A stretch of DNA of 64,000 bases from Streblospio benedicti. Its lineage: Eukaryota > Annelida > Polychaeta > Spionida > Spionidae. Position 1 is the stretch's first letter; each line of letters begins with the position of its first letter. This document shows positions 43,601 through 53,802 of this stretch, piece by piece. The stretch covers positions 45,288,186 to 45,352,185 of the forward strand of contig CM032666.1 in the NCBI GenBank assembly GCA_019095985.1. The letters are read 5' to 3'. Made by a program: the position numbers and the translations under genes. A model generated the notes under the pieces. It saw nothing but the letters and a program-made list of their open reading frames with translations. It searched no databases and was not told the DNA's origin.

Positions 43601-46600
43601 TTATAACCCTGGCATTTCTCATGTAATATCGTCAATTCTCTGTCGAGTTGTGTTGTTTACAGCATTATGAAAGAAACGAGTTGCCACAGGTGACATACGA
43701 GGGTTTTTTATTTCATCAATGCATGTAGAATAGGAGTTCGAAACTTAATTTGAAATACAACATAATGCATTCAGTGGCCTTTAGAGGTGAAGCAGTTAAA
43801 AAATGATCAATTGATGGTCCTGAATGGATCCAAATATGGATAGATTGGGTCCATATGAAATAGGTACCAAATGGTCACCGTTTTCAATAGATGAACCAAA
43901 TGTTAGGACCATGTCAAACAATATGACCTGTAGAGGGGTAACAAGCTAGGCGGACGCAAATAGTGATTTATAAAGCAGGGTGTGAACAGACTCTGAAACG
44001 TCAGGCCTATATTCGCAACTGAGAAATATTATCTGAAAAAACCTTTCTTACAGTCTTGTGCATATAAATGAGAAAAATTGACAAATGAGAAGCAATGTTG
44101 TACTGTGTAAGCATAATATGCCTGCCTTTGAAACGGCAAGAATATAACGGAAATGATCAAAAAATATTGTATCTAGTAATGGCATTATGTGTTGAAATAA
44201 TCAATTATGTTCACTTATTAGAAAATATCAATTGCAGCAATAGGCCGCTAAAGCGTTGTCAATGATTCTAACGTGACTTTTTATCTAGCCTTTATTCACA
44301 CAAATATAATTACTATTACGTAATGAGGCAATAAGTCATTGTCAAACAAATGCAGCTTTGATATGTAAGGTTATTTTCAGAGATCGAGGTGCCCATATTG
44401 AGTAGATGCAAAGACTCTATTAATATTTGTAGTCTGGGGGGTAGTGGCATCTGCTCATTTACAGCGTACAAGTACTTAATGGATATATGTATGCACCATA
44501 GATTCATGTGATTCAACAGTATATTTCTTACAACTTGAATATGATTATTATTTATAGCGTTAATCATTTCTACACTCTAGGCACATACATCATCACAATG
44601 ACAAACACTTCCAAATGCAGTAATTCAGTATATGGCACACACTAGTGCACTTCACTCACAAACTTGCAGTGGTAAGCACTCTCATCGCAATAAAAGCAGG
44701 AAGCTCACAGCACTCATTCATACGTTTCTATAGTAACCTCAGGTATAGGTGCAAATGACAGAGACAGAGGAGACGGAGACCTCGGCGACAGCGGCTGCAA
44801 AGTGACGGGGCCAGATGGGGCAAACTCAGACCCACTGGGTAACCGTTGCAATGACGGACATCTACTGTCCGTCAATAGGCCGCCACCTGTCGATGAATCC
44901 TCGTTGTCGAGCGATATGAGTGACCACGATGAGAAGGAGTCCCTTGCTCCATTGGTGCCAGTAGCACCCCCGCTAAACAGCGAAGAGCCTTCCTCCCTGT
45001 AAAGCTCTTGTTGGTGACTATGCTGCTGGCAGGAAAGATCGCTGTCACTGGATGGCCGCATTAGCATCCCCTTCCCCTTCTTGTTCTTCTTGCGGTGGTC
45101 CCCTTTGGCGAAGTCCATTTCAAACAGGGAGCGGTTCTCCCCAAGTATCCTATGTTTGCGGTCCTTGGTGAGCATCTGTACCCGGAAGCGAAACTTTTCC
45201 TGTCTCTTCTCCGTGCTCTTCACCTTCTCAAGGTCCCGCATGTACGTGCTCAGCCCGATGTCCTGGTCACTCTTCTTGACGAATGAGCCAATGAACATGA
45301 CAATGGCCAGGGCGTACACAGCCAGCACCACCACCACGTAATACAGCGCCCCCTCGGGGTCATCGTGAGGGTCGTAGGCGCTCCCCCCATCATCACCACC
45401 ACCGCTTGTGCGATTATCCCGCACTAGTGTTGCTTCATACGTGTTGTTATCTACTTTGCTCACGCGGAAAAGAAGCTGAAATACATTGCTGGTCTTTGAG
45501 GAAAACTGTTGTAAATGGTCCTTGAATAGGATTTCGTCTGATAGCTTCATTGTTGATTTTTGGTTGGCTTGGACGGAGAACTAATTTTCTTGTGTCTCTG
45601 TGCTCTTTTGCAGGAGTCGACGGGTGAATTCATTAGGGGATTCTGTAAAGAGACGGAAATTGCATATTAAAAGGACATGTACAACTGAATATTTCAGTTA
45701 TATATGTACATTATATACCATGGAAATCGTGCCATCTGATCAATTTAAATACAACATGTACACATAAACATCTTATATGTGCTTTGATAACTATAACAAC
45801 TGTTTATAATTGACCACAATCTTGTTTCATGACGTACAAACCTAAATAGAACTAGAATTACACATATTATATGGAATTCCCTTTTATGCAGTTACGAACG
45901 AATTAAAGGTCACCAAGTCCCGAGCTAAGGGAATTTGCAATTGATATTACAGCAAGTCTATGCTACGACACGTATGGTACATGTAGCTGTACGTGAACAA
46001 TATCAGAGAATGTAGCGACTTGCAAAAGAGTGGGTCAATTATGTGAATATTTGAACAAAACATCACAACACTGCTCATCGAAATGTTTGTAACATATGCA
46101 CGATCATGGAAAACAACTCCCTGATTATATTACTGACAGATGAAGCCATAGAAATCTGGAGAAAATATCTAAATTGTGATAACATAGGACTGTGTCAACT
46201 ATTAAATACCATGAAGTGATATATATGTATATAGCATAAATCCAGCCTGAGAGGATGCCCTGGTTCCTCTTGTCTTTGTAAGTTTGTTATCCTTACCTAC
46301 TGTGTAATTGTAATGTGAATGGTATAGTGTAACTTGTAAACCATAGAAGTATAATACCCACTACCCCTCTCATGATGCTGGGGCCCATGGTCGTATCGTA
46401 TCACTTTATTTCTTTGTGTTTATACGGCTGTTCTTTGTATTTGCATCACAACTACACCATAATTATTACTCCGTTTACTTCATCTACTTCTTAGTTAGTT
46501 CATAAATGAGACAGTAACGGCCAATAACCAGCATAAAAAAGAAACCTGAGTAATTAATATTACCTAGGCGTGTCAATTCCCAAATATTCACAGATGTGTC

Positions 46601-49072
46601 TTGCATACGGCGTGAGACTGGCATGCAACATGCTCTATATACATGCAGACCTATCATTCATAGCAATACACGTGACAAGGGTCTAGTAAATGTACCGTAC
46701 GCTATGATTTGTGAATATGATATTAGGTTATTTCAGAGTATATTATAAATATGTATCATCACTAAGAGTATCATAATTATCTAAGTTGCAGGAATGAAAT
46801 ATACATTTTCAAATGCCGACCCGTGTATGTTTAACGATAATGGCATTGGGACAAAGAAACGCGAGGGTTATATAACAACACATTGACCTAACTACGGAAT
46901 TAGCATCATTTCCCCATAAGTCAATATGAAACTCAATGCAAGATATACTTGAGGGGGTGGGATGGGGGTACACCCATTGTAACTAGGAATATTCATTAAT
47001 CTCCGATCGAACAATAAATGCAATAATATAAAATATTTTCAGTGTGGCTAATATTTATATTACTGATATGTGTATGCTAAATTCAAATGTATATTTAACC
47101 TAATATAATGCATTTAGTAGCACTGTTCAGTGTTTGGCGATGAAAAAATAATTTGATCATTGCAAGTGTTTTTGTTGTTGGGTAACATTTACATTAATGA
47201 GTATGTACCTCGTATGAACATACCTCTCAGACACTGTATAACATCCGCACACTATTATTAATGATGCAATATCAAGATTAGAATATCCCGGTCACTACTT
47301 AGCCCCACATACTCATTATCATGTTATCACAGTATAGTGAGTACAGCAATCCCTTAATCCGTGCTAGTGCCGTGACACGGTGATGTGAGGCTACCAACAG
47401 CCATCGTCCAATTCTATCTCACTTGACGGGCGCTTTGCTTCAGCAAGAAATTACCTTATATGCTAGACTAATCTTCTTTCAGTCAAACTATATGTAACCG
47501 GAATGGTTCGCTTTTACTATTTCCGGTTATTGTATTCAAACTTGTAACTTCTACCATTACGTCGCAATAAAAGAGGCAGATGTTGTATATAGTTTCTACT
47601 GCTCTATAATGACTCCAAAATTCATTGTCCAAATTTCTCTTTGAGGTGGCAGAATGAGCACTCTGCAGTGAGGCTCGTCCAGCTTTCACTTCTCATCGTT
47701 GAATTGACGTTTAAATACAAACAAAAGGATGCGTCCAATATGCTTTTCATGAAATTAATTAAATCTAAATGGATAAGTTTATCATTTAATAAAATCAACA
47801 AGATATGTTCATTTATTTAGTCTTTTGATTCTTACTACTTTCCATAAAACTCCGTTCATTTCAGTGCAGCAGACGAGTCATTAACCAAATGTACTATTTG
47901 TGTGAGCACAGATGGTGGAAGAGAAAAAATAAATGCATTTTGCTAAATGAAGAAATATTATAGAAGGAGTCTTTCAGACTATTATGCATATGTGTATTTA
48001 CTGTCCTATGTATGCTCATATTAATACGCTAATCTATATGTTAATGTGCTAATTTTGGTGCTTTGTCCGGCTAACTCCCTTTAACTTGACCAGCTGGACG
48101 CCGATCGTTAATGATACAGGGTAGTATTGCAAGTTATTGCAAGTCAAGTTTTGTCATTTCAAAATGGTCCGGTTGGCTGCTTACTGCTGATTTTATAACA
48201 AACTATGTCCTATCTGTGGGCTTAAATCATGAAATGTATATTTTGTGAGATCAGTAACTCACAGTTAATACATTCATTGTACTTATCCCCGTGCCTAGTG
48301 AATATTCACTGACATCGGAGCAATTGAGTGCACGTTGTGACTAAATAGTAAATGCACTGTAAAGCAACATAAAGGTAGTAATTGCTCCTGGTTTCCTCGT
48401 GCCATACATTTACTTACTGCATACCCTGTTATAATTGATCAAATATCAGTAATATGATTCCTAGTTGGTGGCGTATAATATGAAGACCATACAATAAACA
48501 ACTTTGGTTACAATATTAATTATGGATTGACTGAGTAAATACATAAGGAGCAGACCTTCTACTGTATTTGTCGTAACATGTAACACTGTAATTCATAAAC
48601 ATCTTAGAAATCACAAATGTCTTATTATTTAGTATAGGGCAGTTGAATGGACACCAATAGTTTTGTAAGGTTCTTGACGAGAATATGCGGTGAGATGCAT
48701 CACACTCCCAGACGTACAGTGGCTGTGATACATTGACAAGTATCCAAGAAAGAGGGCGTTGAAACTGGCGTATTTTTGCCGCTCGAGTTTTTGTACAAGA
48801 CCCTCACCCGAGATCTCAATTTGACGAGGCATGGATGAGGATAGGATGGTGGTAGAGAAACCATCGTGGCATCATTTTTCAATCTCTCTAGTTGCACCAC
48901 AATAGGCCTGCGACGACACAAAGCGTAACATTTTACAGCAGCTATAGATCTATATAACGTAATTATGACCCGTGAGAGTTTACAGTTGGTTATATACATG
49001 ATATAGCACCATCGTGTAGACCGATTACTAGGGTCATGAAAACATGGACCTGCCGGAGCTGAAAGTGGTGTA

Positions 49073-49109
<37 letters not shown>

Positions 49110-51555
49110 ATGGCTTTTTGTCATAATGCGCCCCCCAACAATGAAAAAAGATACACGGTAACACATATCAACTCATTAATACTGCACAGACGGTACAAAT
49201 ATCTGATCTTTGGCATTAATTTAAAGGTAATAGAGTATATCACAGCTCCAAACAGTTTTTTAATTGATCACATTGGCTAGTTTTTTATATTTAGCTTCTC
49301 TGCTACGAGGGTTGTATACACACGCATTCATAATTATATAAGTCCAACAAGTGCAAACTATATGTTAACACATTGAAATGCGTGAATGATGTACTAAATT
49401 TTATGAAAATGCGACAAATATTATGTGCACATAGCACTCCTGATAGTGAGAACACTTCTGGTGCTAACAATTGACGTGTGTATAGTGTCTCGAGATTGCC
49501 ACTGCTCCTAATAACCTTATCAGTCACGAGGCTTAGGAGAATTCTAGCCATATCTCTATCACGTTACACACATTGTCTTATTAGTTAAGATTTAATTTTG
49601 TAATTACTTTTGCAGCCAGTTAATGAATACCGTTCTTTATTTATATTAATAACAATAACGTCGTAGAGTGTTCATTGAGTGCAAATTTAGTGCCAAGATG
49701 GGTGCCGTTATTAACGGTATCCTGTTCAACCAATAAGGGTTACAGGCCTTATCAGAGACTATTGCTCTCGCATAGGTTCATTTGTCTTGTTGCCTGTCCC
49801 TCGACTCAGACAATACATGACAACATTAACACATCGGGATTAGCAATTGTAGGATATTCTTTAGTAGATAAATATGGATCCACATGTATGGCAGGGGATA
49901 GCTGGTCAAAGCCATGTTATAGTTGTGAGAAAACTGAGTGTATGTCACGTGGTATGAATTGATTATCAAATATGATTGCTGGTGAATTCAGAATACTCCT
50001 AAGAAGATGAGTTAGCGTTGATGTTTGAACATCTGAATTATTATGTGTGCCATCACTACAAAACGTGGGCCAAAAGTTAAACAAATATTTTTGTGACTGA
50101 CTATTTTACTTTATCAATAAAATGTATTTCGAACACACCCTACATCTAACGAGTTTCTGATAGTAAGCAGATCAGAAACGCACTCTGTACTATAGCTGAT
50201 GATTTTCTTTAAATTCTGAAGAAGAGCACGTATATATCATTGTGAAAAAATACACTAGTATTGCACAGTTATCTTATAGATATCATCTAAGTTATGCCTC
50301 ACTTTCCCTTTTCCTCCAATAGGACTTTTTGCGTGGCTTTTAATTTTTGTGTTGCTAGAGATGCCTCGGATCATCGTGAATTGCCACTATCACGATTGCA
50401 CACAGGAATCGATTTGATATGGCTAAATATATCAGCAGAGAACATTGATATGCAAACAACAATTTCAAAGATGTCTTATTTTTGTTTCTGTAGGGAGACC
50501 CGCTTGCAGAGCAAAAGACTGAGATTTTAGATTGGATAGAAGCAGTAACCGGAGAGAAGGTTCCACGCGACCAGCCTTTCGAAAAAGTCCTGAAGGATGG
50601 AGTCATACTGTGCAAGTGAGTAATGAAAGACTCAAAGAAACAAGCCCCTTTTCGAGATAAGCAATAGAGGACAGCTTTAATCATGCTATAGAAGGATTAT
50701 TTCTCCAAGACTATAGAGCTATATCACATAGCTAATACCCTATCATCAATATCCTATTCTTTCGTACTATCAGATATAACAATATCGTTTACAGTAGACC
50801 ACCTATTCAGATAAAGGTTATATTGGCCTATTAGTTTGCCTTTATAACATACAGTATGTCGAAATTATAACAATGCTTAATTCATATGGTTTACTTTACT
50901 AGCATGATGAACAAACTTATTCCTGGCTCTGTGAAGAGAATCAACAAAAAGGGCTCCAACTTCCAGCTGATGGAGAACCACGCGGCTTTCCAAAAGGGCA
51001 TGAAGCAGTTCGGCGTCCCTGATGATGAAATCTTTCAAACCGTAGACCTGTTTGAAGCCAGAAACGTCAAACAAGTGGTCAAAAGTTTAGGCGCCTTGGC
51101 TAGAATCGTAAGAGTTATCTACAATATTGAAAATCAGCGGTTTGGGGGCTGTTCTTGAAGACAATAATTTTATTAATTACTTAAAGATGATAATCGAATG
51201 ATTTTCACTGTTGTGATTATAATGATTGGTAACGTTTCATAATAATCATTAAGTAACGTTTGAATAGGAGAGTTACTGAGAGTAAACATACACGTATATA
51301 TATTTCCTTAGTGAACATAATGTACTTAATGTGGGCTAAGTATAATTTGTGTTACTTCTTCTCCAGGCTAGCAACAATCCTAACTACACAGGACCAAAGA
51401 TGGGTCCTAAGATGTCTGAGAAAAATGAAAAAGAATGGACTGAAGAAGAGCTTAGAGCCGGGCGCCAGGGAACCGTTGGATTGCAGATGGGAAGTAACAA
51501 AGGAGCCAGTCAGGCTGGACTGAACCTCGGCAAACAGAGGATGATCAATGATTAG
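31601..51555 (+). CDS. Transgelin/calponin-family protein (muscle protein 20-like)
   Basis: Clear exons are 50494-50615, 50903-51107 and 51367-51555, with AG/GT borders and frames 0-2, 2-0 and 0-stop. They encode a calponin-homology domain and a C-terminal calponin-like repeat, GLQMGSNKGASQAG, ending LGKQRMIND and TAG at 51,553-51,555. Such proteins bind actin filaments and are abundant in smooth or obliquely striated muscle. A likely first exon, 31601-31615, encodes MASRK and ends in phase 0 at GTGAGT. Vertebrate transgelins also start MA, and the phase fits. About 15-20 residues usually found before the CH helix are missing, so a small exon between 31,615 and 50,494 was not located. Poly(A) signals AATAAA lie near 51,617 and 52,428. 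The family is secure; the 5' end is provisional. Confidence 0.85.
31616..34587. other. Proposed first intron of the transgelin-like gene; no gene recognised
   Basis: This is mostly AT-rich unique-looking sequence. An exon-like minus-strand stretch at 32,940-32,758 has an acceptor and a plausible open frame, but two frames compete and it resembles no family I know. It is not annotated as coding. Confidence 0.4.
34588..36089. mobile_element. TTAA-type non-autonomous transposon (copy 2)
   Basis: This is the same element as at 1,804-3,451 and in the same orientation. Shared blocks run from AGAACATTTTTTACTTTTC through the stretch near GACAACATTGGATTATGGCA to AAAATGTATTAGGCTTGA at the right end. 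It is about 150 bp shorter because of internal deletions. Its outermost bases have diverged, so the TTAA flanks are not preserved. It lies in the first, very long intron proposed for the transgelin-like gene. Confidence 0.65.
36681..36740 (+). repeat. tRNA-derived SINE head
   Basis: The segment contains an A-box-like GTCAGTGGCTGAGTG followed at normal tRNA spacing by GTGAGTTCGATTCTCG, a good B-box. TGACC and GGTCA at the ends can pair. GC-rich sequence follows to about 36,840, compatible with a SINE body. The anticodon region does not look like a functional tRNA. Confidence 0.5.
36841..42300. other. Intron or intergenic sequence; no gene recognised
   Basis: Both strands were read for exon-like stretches and none fits a family. 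A low-complexity AAAT/AATA-rich tract lies at about 39,715-39,835. A short repeat near 39,985-40,040 is shared with about 8,795-8,856. The rest is featureless AT-rich DNA. Confidence 0.4.
42300..42815 (+). mobile_element. Candidate solo LTR-like or terminal repeat fragment
   Basis: A GC-richer block of about 500 bp has a TATA-like GAGTATAAGTCGG at about 42,366. Gene-start-like sequence follows, then an AATAAA near 42,718 and a hairpin-forming GGAGCGATGCAGTATGCTCTCC-type stretch just after. The TATA-to-AATAAA spacing of about 350 bp resembles an LTR. No partner copy or target duplication was found, so this is weak. It has no coding content. Confidence 0.25.
44291..44296 (-). terminator. Poly(A) signal for the KCNE-like gene
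   Basis: AATAAA is read on the minus strand about 420 nt downstream of the stop codon. It is the first canonical signal I see there. Confidence 0.45.
44714..45550 (-). CDS. Single-pass membrane protein, KCNE-like
   Basis: An intact 278-codon ORF without introns. N-terminal region 1-68 is Gly/Asp-rich near the membrane with sequons at N35 and N46, fitting an outside location. One hydrophobic segment at about 69-91 (YYVVVVLAVYALAIVMFIGS) is followed by KKSDQDIGLSTYMRDLEK. A single span, outside N-glycosylation sites and a basic juxtamembrane segment ending in a Tyr-X-(R/E) motif resemble KCNE (MinK) beta subunits of voltage-gated potassium channels. The C-terminal tail of about 187 residues is Lys/Arg-rich, then Ser/Pro-rich, much longer than in most KCNE proteins. 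A 5'UTR acceptor (CTTTACAG) lies at 45,643 and AATAAA on the minus strand at 44,296-44,291. The gene sits antisense in the transgelin-like intron. Being a real gene is likely; the family is tentative. Confidence 0.75.
   Translation of the reverse strand: MKLSDEILFKDHLQQFSSKTSNVFQLLFRVSKVDNNTYEATLVRDNRTSGGGDDGGSAYDPHDDPEGALYYVVVVLAVYALAIVMFIGSFVKKSDQDIGLSTYMRDLEKVKSTEKRQEKFRFRVQMLTKDRKHRILGENRSLFEMDFAKGDHRKKNKKGKGMLMRPSSDSDLSCQQHSHQQELYREEGSSLFSGGATGTNGARDSFSSWSLISLDNEDSSTGGGLLTDSRCPSLQRLPSGSEFAPSGPVTLQPLSPRSPSPLSLSFAPIPEVTIETYE
45643..50493. other. Upstream of KCNE-like gene and rest of transgelin-like intron
   Basis: The region holds a 30-bp poly-T tract (about 49,076-49,105) and otherwise AT-rich sequence. 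The KCNE-like promoter and an upstream non-coding exon should lie here on the minus strand but cannot be placed. The missing small exon of the transgelin-like gene was searched for and not found. Confidence 0.4.
50494..50615 (+). CDS. Transgelin-like exon: N-terminal CH-domain helices
   Basis: This exon encodes GDPLAEQKTEILDWIEAVTG followed by a stretch ending LKDGVILC, the first part of a type-3 calponin-homology domain. The WIEAVTGE and LKDGVILC motifs are hallmarks of transgelin/Mp20 proteins. It starts in phase 0 after TTTCTGTAG and ends after AA of an Asn codon completed by the next exon. Confidence 0.9.
50903..51107 (+). CDS. Transgelin-like exon: C-terminal half of CH domain
   Basis: This exon encodes MMNKLIPGSVKRINKKGSNF through FQTVDLFEARNVKQVVKSLG and ends ALARI at a GTAAGA donor. 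The FQTVDL-E--N--QVV--L-ALAR pattern is the conserved last helix pair of transgelin-type CH domains. It uses a phase 2 entry and phase 0 exit. Confidence 0.92.
51367..51555 (+). CDS. Transgelin-like last exon: calponin repeat and stop
   Basis: This exon encodes 62 residues: a linker with GPKMGPKMSEKNEKEW, the EEELRAGRQGTVGLQMGSNK segment and GASQAGLNLGKQRMIND, then TAG. A single calponin repeat at the C-terminus distinguishes transgelin/Mp20 from calponin, which has three or more. AATAAA occurs about 60 bp past the stop. Confidence 0.93.
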   Translation, partial: ASNNPNYTGPKMGPKMSEKNEKEWTEEELRAGRQGTVGLQMGSNKGASQAGLNLGKQRMIND

Positions 51556-51639
51556 ATTAGGTTCTAAACATTGAGAAATCAATTTGTAAACTACAGAACT
51601 ATGACAAAATATTAGGAATAAATTGTTGATTATGTTGCG

Positions 51640-53802
51640 TTAGAATATTGACATGCTATAGTTTGGCCAATGTCGTGTACAAAATCCCTCTAGTCAAAGT
51701 TTATAATAGTATAGCTGATAGTTGCGGTAATAGTAAAAACGCAGGACATGACCTGATACCATATTTCCATGTTGGTGGGGTTGGTTTTATATGAAAATAG
51801 ATATGGGACTGAGAAAATATATTTGCAGACTTTGTCAGTTAGACATTCTCTATGAGGGAGGTGTTTCGAGTAGCTAAGATTTTTTGGGAATGACACTCTC
51901 AGATACAACTTGCTACTTATATGATAGGAATGTCATGGCTGACACAGGCAAACCAGCATGGAGACATCAGTAGGTAACTCGCAGTTCACCTAAAACCTAA
52001 AACACTTTTAAAGCCATTTCACTTTATCAGGGGCCCCAAACTTTACTTCATAGTCAAATGGAAGTTAGGTTCCCCTGTAGATATATTGACAAGACGGGGA
52101 TTTTGACCACAATCTGAAATTGAATCATTATTTTTCTATTTATATTAAGGACATATGGTTGGAGGGAAAGACTTTGATTGTAAATTAGTTTTTCGTATGT
52201 TTGTTTTATGTTAGAGTTGGAATGAGAAGCAAAATACAATGTAAATTGGAATACGATTTGACAACTTTGTGTTTGTATAAAGTAGCGAGTCATATACTCG
52301 TTTGTGAAAAATCAGTAAAAAAGATTGAACGGTAGATGGCGGTAATTTTCTACACACTGTGAACTGGCTTTGTTTTTAGAAAATAGCTAAATTAATTTAT
52401 GCTTGAAATCAATGTTATGTTTGTCTAATAAAATGTGTTGTCAAAATGTTGAGTATTCATTCCGGCATACGCACTATTTGAGTGTTACTCTGGATACCTC
52501 GAGAATACAGAGATACTAGCTCCTTACCTATAATTATTACGTCTTGTGTCCAGAATTGCTAGTAGACCTGCATCCCATTGTATATTTGAATAAATAACAA
52601 AATAATAGTAGATTAACCTACATAGTCCACATGTTCTCTATGGACACTGCTACTAACGATACGATGTTGGTGTGTGAGAGAAAGAAAAAAAAAGAAAAGT
52701 TATATAAACCTTTATTTACCCGGTCGGGAATTTTAACAAGCAGATACAAACATCAATTATTACATGCTAGACAAACATTGCAATATATTTCTCCCGACTT
52801 TGTACAGTTTATCATGAAACTAGTATTAGTTACAACTAAACACTTAAACATCAAAACTAATTTGGTAAAAATACGTTACATTGTAGCTATTATAATTACC
52901 AATCTTCTGAATTGGTGTGATGCACAATGACACATGCCATTTGGCAATGATTATCGCTCAGAAATTATTCTATTTCGAATTTTTCTGAATGTGACCAAAT
53001 GTCATCAATATAATTTACTCATCCCCCCCCAAACCCACCCACGAAGAGAAAGTCTGAATCTAAACGCCGGGTGGCACATTTATACTGCAATGATACTTCC
53101 TCACCATCAGCAGTACATTCCATTTAGGTTCAGGGATAGGGTGATAAAAGAAGGTTGTTCATATTCTTATTCCAACTACGTGTGTAGAAACTATTGTAAC
53201 TCTCAACCCTTCAGAGGGTCATTAATTATCGAACACATCAATACTGTTTTTGTACTCACATAAATGTTCATCTAAATGGACCCACTATTTGGGGGGTCCA
53301 TATTAAAACCACCCACATAACATAACCTGACTTAAAAGTGTAGGAAGGTGTTGTTACAAACTGGAGCTCGAGGTGTGTTTTCTAAACCCCCATCCTTCCC
53401 CCAACTGTGAATTGCATTAGTCCAACTTTATCTAAATTGTAAGTCTTCAAAAACAAGATTTGAATTATCTTTTTCCATTACACCATCAACACATTCACCA
53501 AATGTTATAATAACAACTACAAGATATACTATTATCAAATTATGATTTACCAGAAGTCTTGTAAGTGTACAGAACACATGAAAGCTTATGCGTACCTTTC
53601 AAAGACTGTTCATCTCTAGCAATAAATGTTGCTACATGTAATAGCAATGACAGCAATGCAAACGTATACATGAGAGGTGCCACTGCCTAGCATACATAAT
53701 ACTGCTTGATTATTAGCTGAAGCGAACGTTGAAAGGAAAGATGAAAAAGGTTTCATATCATATAAAACAACAATGAAAATTTCAATAATCTATCTGCAAG
53801 CA
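51640..53802. other. 3' flank between transgelin-like and coiled-coil genes
   Basis: The two genes converge here. A second AATAAA near 52,428 could serve a longer transgelin-like transcript. No other gene or repeat was recognised. Short open frames in this stretch look random. Confidence 0.45.

Noticed and set aside
44802-45341. Plus-strand frames within the KCNE-like gene
   Set aside because: They are antisense shadows of a clear minus-strand ORF with a membrane span.
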